Positions 1-7,897 of a stretch of DNA of 64,000 nucleotides are shown one piece after another. The translations under genes and the position numbers were made by a program. The stretch comes from an uncultured Acidobacteriaceae bacterium (lineage in GTDB: Bacteria; Acidobacteriota; Terriglobia; Terriglobales; Acidobacteriaceae): positions 310,001 to 374,000 of the forward strand of contig CAINJJ010000009.1 in NCBI GenBank assembly GCA_903849645.1. Reading direction: 5' to 3'. The first letter of the stretch is position 1, and each line of letters opens with the position of its first letter. Below the pieces are notes generated by a model that made no database searches, was not told the origin of the DNA, and saw only the letters and a program-made list of their open reading frames with translations.

Positions 1-2307
1 CGAAAAGTTCATCTTCTGAATGATGCCCAACCCCGTTCCGTACTTGTCCGTGTAGTTGAGCGCGATTCCGTCCTTCGCCAACGTATCTGTAAAGCTTGAC
101 GAGAGCGTGGTGCCTTTCTGCTTGGCGGGGATGATGAATTGTGCGCCGGCGTTGCTGGTGAGAGACGGCTGCACAAAGTTTGCTTGCGCACCGCCTGCCT
201 CGCCGGTCAGGCCAAAATGCTCCCAGCGCACACCCAGGTTCAGCGTCAGTTTCTGGGTGATTGCCCAATCGTCCTGAAGATAGGTGCCAAAATAGTTCCG
301 GTTGGCATGTACCGTGCCGAAGTTTGAGGCGTAGAACTGGTCCATGCCTCCTGACATGTTCACGCCGTTCGGAACAGTGGCATTCTCCGGGCTGATCAGG
401 AATTGCGCCCTGCCGGGCAACCAATCTCCCTGGCCGGGAATGGAAGTGTAGTTGCCGTCGAAATAGAAGTTGCCCTTGGAAGCAGGCGGGGCAAGCCACG
501 GGAGGTAAATGTACTGAAACTCTGCTCCAGCCTTGAAGGTATGTTTGTTGTACACCTTGGTGAGGTTGTCGCTCATCTGTTCGGTGTCGCTGAAGCGGTT
601 GCCAGGGAGCCAGCCGGCTCCGCCGAGTCCACTCAAGCCAGCAATTCCAAGGTAGGGCAACCCCCCATTCAGAGGCAGTTGCGGGATCCCAGTGATTCCA
701 AATTGCGCGGGAATCCCCATGGTGCTGTCACCAGAGGGATTACGCGTGTCGTGGGCACGGGTATAGCCCAGCCGTGCTTCGTTGACAAGAGTTTGTGTAA
801 AGGTGTGGGTATAGCCCAACGCAAAGCCGCGCACATTATAGATTTCAGTCCCAGCACCGTATCCGCCTCCGTCAGCTACACCCTTGAACGGGGGCGGGAC
901 GACCCGGACGCTGCTGATGTAGTCATAGTGGAAGAAAGCCTGGTCTTGATCGCGAAAGCGCTGATCGATTCGCAAATCAGCCGTGTTTGTGTTGCTGGTG
1001 TCATTGGCGACGACGTTGTAGTTGTTGTACTCGCCGGCAACAGTTGGCTGCGGGAAGAGCTCGAGCAGCTTGACAGCATTCGGATCAAGGCGATTTGCCG
1101 GAATCTGGTTATTGGCAAAAGCCTCCCGAACATAGCCTGTCGCAGTGGCTGCGATACCCGTGACTGGGTCGACGGCGCCCTTGGTCACTGCGCGGGTTGT
1201 GGCGGGATCGAATACCTGGCCATTCTGGAATGAGCGGCCCAGGTCATCGGTGCGATTGAACGAACCCGCGGCGCCATAGAGACCCTGGAAGTTTGTATAC
1301 CCACTGGTGCGCTCCACCGCAGTGGGCACTGACAAGCCTGAGTAACTCGATCCATTGATGATTCTCGTTCCTTCATAGTCGCCAAACCAGAAGGTCTTGT
1401 CCTTCCAGATGCGTCCGCCAAGAGTACCGCCGAATTGATTCTGGCGCAGTTCAGGTTTGTGACTCTTGGTCGCGTTGGGAGTGAAATAGTTGTCGTAGGC
1501 ATCCAGTGCATCGTTGCGGAAGAACTCCCAAACCGAACCGTGGAGTTTGTTTGATCCCGACTTGAGCGTCGCATTCACGATCGCGCCGCCTGCCCGTCCA
1601 AATTCCGCGGGAAAGTCGCTGGTCATGGTCTTGAACTCGGCAATCGCGTCCACCGGAGGCTTGACCACATCTGCCTTGCCATCCAGGTAGTCGACGCTAT
1701 TGCTGTTGTTGTCGATGCCGTCCAGGAGATAGTCATTTTGGGCTACGCGGGCGCCGTTGGCCACAAACTGGTTGTCGGCACGCGCCCCCTGCTGAGGGAT
1801 GGTTACACCGGGTATGAGCAGGACCAGCTTGGTATAGTCGCGGCCATTGAGCGGCAAGTCCTGGATTGTTTTCTCTTCGATTACCTGCCCGACAGAGCTG
1901 CTCTGGGTCTGCATGAGTTCCGGCGCTTCTGTCACCTCGACGTTTTCAGTAGCAGCCCCCGGCTGCAGTGAGACGTTGACAACGGCCTGCTGCTGCACGT
2001 CAAGAGTTACGCCCACAATCGTGGCCTTCTTGAAGCCCGCGGATTCTACTTGAAGACTGTACTTGCCAATGTGCAGGGGGGTGAATACGAATCTTCCGTC
2101 GCCTTGGGTCCTGGTCTTCAATGCCGCTGCAGTCTCCTGACTGATGAGCGTCACGGTTGCCCCCGGGATGATGGCGCCCGAGGAATCGGATACCGTACCC
2201 AGAATTGTTCCTGTGTCGACCTGCGCATGTGCCGTGATTGCGCAAAGCACAAACATGAGCCCCACCAGCGACATGCGGCTCCACTTCATGAATTCTCTTG
2301 TCTCCAT
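1..2307 (-). CDS. TonB-dependent receptor, Oar-like (5' part only)
   Basis: The gene runs off the left edge; about 768 residues are present. Reading leftward there is a signal peptide, then a carboxypeptidase-regulatory-like (Cna-type) beta sandwich at about residues 30-115, then a plug domain (DLPLNGRDYTKLV, LDGIDNNS) and the start of a beta barrel (FPAEFGRAGG, then WKDKTFWFGDYEG and NLGVRWEHFG). This is the layout of the large acidobacterial outer-membrane receptors that import oligosaccharides or other bulky ligands using TonB energy. Two in-frame ATGs exist (2307 and 2289). I chose 2307 because an AAGGGA Shine-Dalgarno lies six bases before it. A good promoter and a LacI-type operator-like palindrome lie upstream. 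The substrate is not evident. Confidence 0.9.
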   Translation of the reverse strand, partial: METREFMKWSRMSLVGLMFVLCAITAHAQVDTGTILGTVSDSSGAIIPGATVTLISQETAAALKTRTQGDGRFVFTPLHIGKYSLQVESAGFKKATIVGVTLDVQQQAVVNVSLQPGAATENVEVTEAPELMQTQSSSVGQVIEEKTIQDLPLNGRDYTKLVLLIPGVTIPQQGARADNQFVANGARVAQNDYLLDGIDNNSNSVDYLDGKADVVKPPVDAIAEFKTMTSDFPAEFGRAGGAIVNATLKSGSNKLHGSVWEFFRNDALDAYDNYFTPNATKSHKPELRQNQFGGTLGGRIWKDKTFWFGDYEGTRIINGSSYSGLSVPTAVERTSGYTNFQGLYGAAGSFNRTDDLGRSFQNGQVFDPATTRAVTKGAVDPVTGIAATATGYVREAFANNQIPANRLDPNAVKLLELFPQPTVAGEYNNYNVVANDTSNTNTADLRIDQRFRDQDQAFFHYDYISSVRVVPPPFKGVADGGGYGAGTEIYNVRGFALGYTHTFTQTLVNEARLGYTRAHDTRNPSGDSTMGIPAQFGITGIPQLPLNGGLPYLGIAGLSGLGGAGWLPGNRFSDTEQMSDNLTKVYNKHTFKAGAEFQYIYLPWLAPPASKGNFYFDGNYTSIPGQGDWLPGRAQFLISPENATVPNGVNMSGGMDQFYASNFGTVHANRNYFGTYLQDDWAITQKLTLNLGVRWEHFGLTGEAGGAQANFVQPSLTSNAGAQFIIPAKQKGTTLSSSFTDTLAKDGIALNYTDKYGTGLGIIQKMNFS

Positions 2308-2384
2308 TTCAATTCCCTTCCCGCCTTGCGGCACTTGCTGACCCAGCCGAGCATCTTTCCAGTGTTTCGTGTCTGTCGATTACC

Positions 2385-2396
2385 GTGTACGTTCAC
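2385..2396. promoter_or_regulatory. LacI-type operator-like palindrome in the receptor leader
   Basis: GTGTACGTTCAC is a 12-bp palindrome with a central CG and one mismatched pair. It lies about 10-20 bases downstream of the expected transcription start, a position typical for LacI/GalR-family repressors. A 9/12 match occurs in the same position downstream of the GH51 promoter near 23.3 kb. The assignment is inference. Confidence 0.35.
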
Positions 2397-2413
2397 GTTC
2401 CAGAATGCTGACC

Positions 2414-2442
2414 ACTATAAGGTCGGTAAATACACTTGTCAA
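2414..2442 (-). promoter_or_regulatory. Sigma70-type promoter for the TonB-dependent receptor
   Basis: On the minus strand TTGACA (2442-2437) and TATAGT (2419-2414) are separated by exactly 17 bases. The start codon lies about 100 bases downstream. It is the closest match to the vegetative consensus that I noticed in the window. Confidence 0.75.
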
Positions 2443-3079
2443 GGCCTATTTCGTGCACGTAACCGAAAGCGTTGCCCACGCTATTGAGCCTTCAGCGGAA
2501 AGCCGCAATCGCAGAGTCGGATAGGAATAAAAGGGGGAGTTCTGTTCTCTGACCGCCGCAGTTCGACCCCTGGAGGAGAGCGAACGGTCGGGGATCTGTT
2601 GGTCGGAAACAGTTGACTGAAGGAACGCCGGGCCGCTTGGCAGTTCGGAGTCATCTGCTCACTGTCCCAGGGTGCTGCATAAAACCCATCCGGCACATTC
2701 CGCCGCAACCGCCACCCTAATCAACCGAAGCAGAGCGCAGGCATCCCAAGGACCCGCCTCAGAACCTTCGCCTGCGCATCGCGCTGAGAAAAGGTTAAGA
2801 GGTGCGTCAGGTTTTGCCGATCATTACCACCAAAAGGCGCACACTGGAAATATGGTGGGCAAAACAGAGGACCGGCCGGCAATCGCAGGCGCTCAGCCAC
2901 CCGGAGTCGGAAGAGAAATGGGGTACCGCCCCATGTACCTCTCATTTCAGATATCTGGACACACCCTCCCCGCCACCGAACAAGTCCGCAGGCATCGCGC
3001 GAAGTGTCGGGAGATCATATGAGCGATACATATAAATCAAATACAATCGCAACCTTATAAGTACGCCAAGTGATCCGCC
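2443..3079. other. Intergenic region without a recognisable gene
   Basis: This stretch separates two divergently transcribed genes. Short open frames occur on both strands, but none has a plausible ribosome site or a recognisable protein. The last 60 bases (about 3018-3057) are sharply AT-rich, with TATAAA-, TACAAT- and TATAAG-like hexamers, and probably hold the promoter of the gene starting at 3080. I could not pick a convincing -35 box. Confidence 0.5.
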
Positions 3080-3601
3080 ATGAACCTCGCAGCCTCCGCC
3101 AACACGGCCAACCACCCGTCGATTGCCTGCCGCATCGTCCCCGGCCACCGCGTCGCCTCCGGCCTCAACGGCGACCCGCGCTTTCCCGGCGGAACCGTTG
3201 GCATGCAAACGCCGCACTTCCTGGCCCTCGGCCTCGATATCCGCTGCTTCTTCACAGGGACTGTCAACGTCAGCATCGCGCCGCTACGCTATCGCATCCT
3301 GCGCCCGCGCCTGACGCTCCTCCAGGTCAAATGGCACCCGGTCGAGCCCGCCGAAGACTTCTCGTTCTTCGACTGCCTTCTGCAGCTTCCCGGTGCGCCG
3401 CCCGTCGCCGGACTCGTCTACTATCCGCACCCGGAGACCAAGCTCGAGCACTTCCAGAACCCCGACGTGCTCGAACTGCTTCTGCCCTTTGTCGATGGCC
3501 TCCGCTACAACCTTGGCGTGACCATCCGGATTCCTGCGGACCAGATGCACATCGAGTCCGCAGCCGAGCCTACTTCTCCTCCAGCACCTGCCTCATCTTG
3601 A
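3080..3601 (+). CDS. Conserved protein resembling archaeal CTP-dependent riboflavin kinase (RibK)
   Basis: A 173-residue soluble protein with no signal peptide. The order of short motifs recalls archaeal RibK (DUF120): an early G-x-x-VASGL turn, a central FFTGTVNVSI (RibK has a GTLNxxL strand), an AGLVYYP strand, and a C-terminal VLELLLP...DGL...VTIRIP (RibK has EIIAP...LKDGDxVxI). RibK transfers phosphate from CTP to riboflavin. I recognise this only from motif order, so the family call is tentative and the activity is inference. The last 32 bases overlap the convergent trehalase gene. The ATG follows an AT-rich leader. Confidence 0.4.
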   Translation: MNLAASANTANHPSIACRIVPGHRVASGLNGDPRFPGGTVGMQTPHFLALGLDIRCFFTGTVNVSIAPLRYRILRPRLTLLQVKWHPVEPAEDFSFFDCLLQLPGAPPVAGLVYYPHPETKLEHFQNPDVLELLLPFVDGLRYNLGVTIRIPADQMHIESAAEPTSPPAPASS

Positions 3602-5234
3602 GGTACACGCCGTTGCTCCAGCCAAAGCCGATCACGTTGACCTTGTAGCCCGCGCTCACCTGCACGTTGGCGTTGCCCGAGCCCACGTTGTACTTCTCGC
3701 GGATGGTGCCATCCTTGGCGAAGCCCACGTCCACCGTGGCGTCAAAGGCCCGAGCAATCCGCTTGGCATCCTCGCGGAAGCCCTCCGCGCTCAACCCCGC
3801 CACTGCAATCCAGTTGGTTGGCGCCCAGCCGTAGGGGTCGTCCCACTGCAGCCCGGTCTGCGTGTTGCTCATCGCCAGCCCGCCTGGCCGCTCAAACAGG
3901 CTCAGCTTGGCCGCCATCTGCTTCGCCTGTTCCCGCGTGGCCACTCCGGCCCACATGGGATAGAGCGACGAGATATACGCGTAGGTGGATGTGCGCGCAT
4001 GGGTAAAGTCATAGTCGGCAAACACGCCGTCGCCGGCCCGCCACATATAGCGCTGCATCGCCGCGTCGCGCACCTTGGCGCGATGGTCCCAGTGCGCCGC
4101 GTCCTTGGGGTTGGCCAGCAGATGCGCCAGGTGTTCCAGGTCGCGCTCGTAGCGGTAGAGCAGGCTGTTGAGGCACACCGGGGCATAGTGGTGAGTAGCC
4201 CCGGAAAACGCGCCGAAGCGAAAGCTCGGATCAAACCCCGACTCGCGCATGGCCCGGTCGCCGACGTAGAAATCCTTGCTCAGCCGATAGCCCGCCGCCC
4301 ATGCCCGCTCGCACACCACGCTCTTGCTCACGTCGCAGCTTGTGAGTTTGAGCCGCGCCGCCTCGGCCGCGTCCGGATGCTCGGAGCCCTTCACCAGAAA
4401 CGCCGCGTCCTCCTTGGGGTGCGCCACCAGCCACCGGATCACGTCAGGATAGTAGGTGCTGTCGTCGGCCATCTCCGGCACCGGTCCCGCGCCGTAGTCA
4501 AAGTAGCGCGAGAGCCCCGTAGTGCCCGCCAGGTGCTCTGGCCGCGTCCACACAGAGTAGTCCTTCTCTGCCAGGGCATAGGCCCGCGCCAGCCACGCCC
4601 TGGCCTCGATGCGCCCTGCCGGGGTGGCGGCAAAGCTGGCCGGGTTTTCATACACCGCGCGAATCATCGAGGTGAGAAACGGCGGCTGCGAGCGCGTCAG
4701 ATAGTAAGTCCGATTGGCGTTCAACACCGCGCCGTAGTGCTCGATCTCGAAGAGGAAGTTATCCACCATTCCTTTGGCCAGGGCCTCGCGATGGTCAGCC
4801 TCCAGGCCAATCACGATAAAGTAACTGTCCCAGCCATACATCTCGTTGAAGCGCCCGCCGGGAACCACGTAAGGGTTGGGCAGATAGAGCAGCCCGGCCG
4901 CAGGCAGCTCTTCGGGCCGCAGGTCCCCAATCTTCTCGATCCGCCGGGGCAGCGACGCCACCTTCACGTGGCATTTCTCCTCCACCGCTTTCACCTCGGG
5001 GGGCGCCGCGACTTCGGCCGGCAGGTAGAGCACCGGGTTGGCCGTCACCTTGATGTCCACCAGCGAGTGGCAATCGGTCATGGAACGGGTCAGCGTGTCC
5101 CAGGCGCCGTGAATGTAGCTCAGCGTGGCGTCTGGATTGGGTTGGGTGGCGGCTCCGGCGGCGGCGTCCTGCGCCTGGGCATTCTGACTTGCGACTGCGG
5201 CGACTGCAAGGAACAACAAGGGAAACAGCTTCAT
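3570..5234 (-). CDS. treA: Periplasmic trehalase, GH37
   Basis: Hydrolyses alpha,alpha-trehalose to two glucose molecules. Both GH37 signatures are present: PGGRFNEMYGWDSY (about residues 125-138) and QWDDPYGWAP (about 463-472). A signal peptide (MKLFPLLFLAVAAVASQNAQA) argues for a periplasmic enzyme like TreA rather than cytoplasmic TreF. An in-frame start exists 25 codons upstream, but the ATG at 5234 has a GGAG site and begins directly at the signal peptide. At 554 residues the length is normal for the family. It stands alone, convergent with the RibK-like gene, so use of external trehalose is the likely role. Confidence 0.9.
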   Translation of the reverse strand: MKLFPLLFLAVAAVASQNAQAQDAAAGAATQPNPDATLSYIHGAWDTLTRSMTDCHSLVDIKVTANPVLYLPAEVAAPPEVKAVEEKCHVKVASLPRRIEKIGDLRPEELPAAGLLYLPNPYVVPGGRFNEMYGWDSYFIVIGLEADHREALAKGMVDNFLFEIEHYGAVLNANRTYYLTRSQPPFLTSMIRAVYENPASFAATPAGRIEARAWLARAYALAEKDYSVWTRPEHLAGTTGLSRYFDYGAGPVPEMADDSTYYPDVIRWLVAHPKEDAAFLVKGSEHPDAAEAARLKLTSCDVSKSVVCERAWAAGYRLSKDFYVGDRAMRESGFDPSFRFGAFSGATHHYAPVCLNSLLYRYERDLEHLAHLLANPKDAAHWDHRAKVRDAAMQRYMWRAGDGVFADYDFTHARTSTYAYISSLYPMWAGVATREQAKQMAAKLSLFERPGGLAMSNTQTGLQWDDPYGWAPTNWIAVAGLSAEGFREDAKRIARAFDATVDVGFAKDGTIREKYNVGSGNANVQVSAGYKVNVIGFGWSNGVYLKMRQVLEEK

Positions 5235-5412
5235 TGGAACTCCATCGTGTACTGCTGTGGTCCTATGGAGTTTATCGCACCCCGAGCACCGCACGCCTGT
5301 TGCCGACATGCGCCCCAGGAACAGTTCCCTCCAGCCTGGTGTCTACACAAGCACAGTGGTTCTGATTGGGAGATACGAGGTGACCTGACCCCCGTTCCCG
5401 CGCCGCACCTGG

Positions 5413-5439
5413 GCGCCGGGCGGGTTCGCCCGCCGGCGC
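5413..5439. promoter_or_regulatory. Strong UUCG-capped hairpin upstream of tonB
   Basis: GCGCC and GGCGGG (one bulged G between them) pair with CCCGCC and GGCGC around a TTCG loop, giving 11 base pairs with a UUCG tetraloop on the plus strand. It lies about 64 bases before the TonB start. There is no T-tract, so it is not a classical terminator. It may be an mRNA leader structure or a stray repeat. Confidence 0.45.
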
Positions 5440-5503
5440 GTGCGGCAGGAATCCTGCGCCTCCCGGCCGGCGCGGCTGATTCTCAATCTCCGGGAGGCAA
5501 GTC

Positions 5504-6208
5504 ATGTTTGAAGACTCCACCTTTGAATCCACAGGCCGGATTCGCACCCGCAGCCGCGGCTGGATGGTTGCGGCTTTCGCCTTCAACGGCTCCATCCTGA
5601 TCGCGCTTGTCTTGATTCCCCTCATTGATCCCGAGGCGCTGCCGCGGATGAGACTGCCCTTCCTGGTGGCTGTGCCCGCGCCGGCTGCGCCGCAGCCCGT
5701 GCCGCAGCCGGTGGCGCATCCCTTCAAGGGCGCACCAGAAATCCAGGACGGCCACATCTTCGCTCCGACCAGGATTCCCATCTCCATCTCCATCTTCAAG
5801 GAGCCGGAGCGAAGCCCGGCCGGCAACGCGCTTTTTCTGGACTCCGGCGCGCCCGACGGCTCCTCCAGCCTCTTTCACGCGCAGGCCGCTCCGCGGGTCG
5901 TGCACCCGGACGCGCAAGGGCCGGTGCGGGTCTCCAGCGCAATCGAGGCCGGGCTGCTGATTCAGAAGACCATGCCGCAGTATCCGCCCATGGCGCGGGC
6001 CATGCGGCTGGAGGGAACGGTGGTGCTGGCGGCCACCATCTCCCGCATGGGGACCATCGAAAACCTCCATGTGACCAGCGGGCCGCCCGTGCTGCAGCAG
6101 GCGGCGCTCGACGCCGTCAGCACATGGCGCTATCGGCCCTACCTGCTCGATGGCCAGCCGGTCGAGGTGGAGACCACGGTCAACGTGATCTTCACCATGG
6201 GGCGTTGA
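5504..6208 (+). CDS. Energy transducer TonB family protein
   Basis: A 234-residue inner-membrane protein: short cytoplasmic N-terminus, one membrane segment (about residues 21-42, WMVAAFAFNGSILIALVLIP), a proline/alanine-rich periplasmic linker (PAPAAPQPVPQPVAHPF) and a TonB C-terminal domain (about 145-232, with YPPMARAMRLEGTVVLAATI and STWRYRPYLLDGQPVEVET). It would carry proton-motive energy from ExbB/ExbD to outer-membrane receptors. No exbBD genes are adjacent. GGGAGG seven bases before the ATG fixes the start. It may serve receptors like the one at the left edge, but that link is inference. Confidence 0.85.
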   Translation: MFEDSTFESTGRIRTRSRGWMVAAFAFNGSILIALVLIPLIDPEALPRMRLPFLVAVPAPAAPQPVPQPVAHPFKGAPEIQDGHIFAPTRIPISISIFKEPERSPAGNALFLDSGAPDGSSSLFHAQAAPRVVHPDAQGPVRVSSAIEAGLLIQKTMPQYPPMARAMRLEGTVVLAATISRMGTIENLHVTSGPPVLQQAALDAVSTWRYRPYLLDGQPVEVETTVNVIFTMGR

Positions 6209-6228
6209 TGCCGCCGGCTCGGGTCAGC

Positions 6229-6768
6229 TTAGCTGCCCGCCAGCTTCTCCCTGGTCAGTTCGTTCCAGGTTGCAAAGGCCTCCGGCATGGGCGGGCTCAC
6301 CATGCCGGGGGTCAAGCTTTCCATCACGCTTTGGGGCTCCATGGTGCCTTTGGAGTCCTGAAGCACTCCCTTGACCCAGCCCACCGCGGCCAGGCCCTTC
6401 GCCCCGGTGAAGGTCTGCTCGACATAGAACCAGCGCTCGTCCCAGCACACCAGCCGCGTACTCAATAGGAACGCTGAAAACAGCGGAAGCGAGCGCCTGT
6501 ATGTAATCCACGCCGCGCCCACCATCGGCTTCCACCGCGAGCTCACAATGTGATTGAGCAGCCCCGCCCGCGCCAGCAGGTGCGTGCGCGCATAGTCCAT
6601 CAGGCTCAGATAGCGTGCATTGTTGAGGTGCAGGTTCAGATCGATGTCGTTGGGCCAGACGCGCATCCGGATGCGGTCCTCATCCAGCACGCCCAGCGGC
6701 TTCAACGGCCGCACGTGCTGGCGGATCGCCAGCGCCGGAATTCGCACAAAGCTGATCAGATGCGACAA
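6229..6768 (-). CDS. Acyl-CoA thioesterase family protein (hot-dog fold, THEM6-like)
   Basis: A 179-residue protein with the 4HBT-type signature WPNDIDLNLHLNNARYLSL (about residues 38-56), whose Asp and Asn-His-x-Asn-Asn cluster belongs to the active-site region of hot-dog thioesterases. These enzymes cleave acyl-CoA or acyl-ACP thioesters; the acyl chain used here cannot be told. The start codon is TTG at 6768, preceded by GGAGAT at close spacing. It is convergent with tonB (20-base gap) and has no operon partner. Confidence 0.75.
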   Translation of the reverse strand: MSHLISFVRIPALAIRQHVRPLKPLGVLDEDRIRMRVWPNDIDLNLHLNNARYLSLMDYARTHLLARAGLLNHIVSSRWKPMVGAAWITYRRSLPLFSAFLLSTRLVCWDERWFYVEQTFTGAKGLAAVGWVKGVLQDSKGTMEPQSVMESLTPGMVSPPMPEAFATWNELTREKLAGS

Positions 6769-6967
6769 GCAATCTCCTCATGGATCGAGACCCTGCCTTC
6801 AGTCTAGAACTGAAGGCAAGGGTCCCGTCCTGGGAGCTTTCACGCCTTGCGGCCCGCAGCGTTTTCGATTCTGCTCTTTACAGAAGGCAGGATGCCAGGT
6901 GGAATTTCCCTCAAGGAAGAGCCGCCCTGCAGGATATTCAAACGTCAACACATCAATCGAAGGCGGC

Positions 6968-7735
6968 CTATGCCTTCCCCTGTGCCGCCCGGACAAACGC
7001 CATGTACTCCGGCTTCGGCAGGCTCTTCTGCATCTCCGCGTCCATGCCTCCCGAGGGCCAGTTGGCGCGATCGGCGTACATCTTGTTCAGCCCCTTCATC
7101 ACCTCTGGATTGCCTCCGGTGAATCCCTCCACCAGCTTCATCCAGCGCGCCGCCAGAGCCTTGCCTTCTTCGCTCGTCGGTTCCACCTTGCGATCCAGCG
7201 CTGACTCTACGTCCGCATAGATCTGCTGCCAATCGGTTGTTGTCTTCGCCTGCAACTCCGGCGACCACATCGGCTTCCGCTCCTCCACCGCGGCCAGTGC
7301 CTCCTCCGAGTAGTAGCCCTTCGCCCAGTCCGTCTTTTCTTGCATGTGAATCTCCTTCAAAATGAATTGGTAGAGAAGCCAATCCGGCCCTTCCCCCGCT
7401 TCCAGCTTTTTGATCGCCTGTTCCACCGAAATGAGCACCCGCTCGATCGCCTTGCGCTTCTCGCGCAGCACAATCCGCTGCTGTGCCAGCGTCCTGGCAA
7501 GGCCCGCCTCCGTCGCCTTGCCATCGCCCGCGAACATCTCCGCGATCTGCCGCAGCGGGACCCCCACGTACCGAAGCACAAGAATGCGCTCAAGTTGCGC
7601 GAGGTCCTCCTCGCGGTAAAGGCGATAGCCGTTGGCCGAGCGGGCCGAGGGCGACAACAGGCCCAGCCGGTCGTAGTGGTGCAGCGTTCTCACCGTCACA
7701 TTGGCGGCTTTTGCGAACTCTTGAATGCGAAGCAT
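6968..7735 (-). CDS. MerR-family regulator with TipAS-type effector domain
   Basis: The N-terminus is a MerR winged helix (MLRIQEFAKAANVTVRTLHH, then GYRLYREEDL), followed by the dimerisation helix (about residues 80-110) and a C-terminal TipAS-like helical domain (about 125-250, with YYSEEAL, ARWMKLVEGFTGGNPEVM and MQKSLPKPEYMAFVRAA). TipAL-type proteins bind drugs or other small ligands and activate their own gene. An ATG eight codons upstream (7759) would fall at or before the predicted +1, so I prefer 7735. The upstream promoter has the 19-base spacer with central dyad typical of MerR-controlled promoters, suggesting autoactivation. Confidence 0.85.
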   Translation of the reverse strand: MLRIQEFAKAANVTVRTLHHYDRLGLLSPSARSANGYRLYREEDLAQLERILVLRYVGVPLRQIAEMFAGDGKATEAGLARTLAQQRIVLREKRKAIERVLISVEQAIKKLEAGEGPDWLLYQFILKEIHMQEKTDWAKGYYSEEALAAVEERKPMWSPELQAKTTTDWQQIYADVESALDRKVEPTSEEGKALAARWMKLVEGFTGGNPEVMKGLNKMYADRANWPSGGMDAEMQKSLPKPEYMAFVRAAQGKA

Positions 7736-7761
7736 GCCGTCTCTATTCTCCACTTTCATCT

Positions 7762-7792
7762 ACTTTGCGGCCTGACGTTGCGTCAGGGTCAA
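7762..7792 (-). promoter_or_regulatory. MerR-type promoter and operator of the TipAL-like gene
   Basis: On the minus strand TTGACC (7792-7787) and CAAAGT (7767-7762) are 19 bases apart. The spacer and edge of the -35 box carry the palindrome CCTGACG-TTG-CGTCAGG (7771-7787). An over-long spacer with a dyad between the boxes is the hallmark of promoters activated by MerR-family untwisting. Confidence 0.6.
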
Positions 7793-7897
7793 GCGCCCTT
7801 TTTTGAGTTTTTATCCAGCCGCTTCGCTCCCGCTGAAATCCCTCGCAACCGGCTCTCTGGCGTACCCCAACCCCCATCGGCGACAATCGCTCTTGCC

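Noticed and set aside
403..1233. Long plus-strand open frame within the TonB receptor region
   Set aside because: It is antisense to the receptor, whose minus-strand translation gives clear plug and barrel motifs. The plus-strand protein has no recognisable domain.
2481..2945. Short minus-strand frames in the receptor-RibK-like intergenic region
   Set aside because: No ribosome site, no recognisable protein, and composition typical of non-coding DNA.
3999..5600. 533-codon plus-strand open frame
   Set aside because: It lies opposite trehalase, which carries both GH37 signatures. High GC makes long antisense frames common in this DNA.
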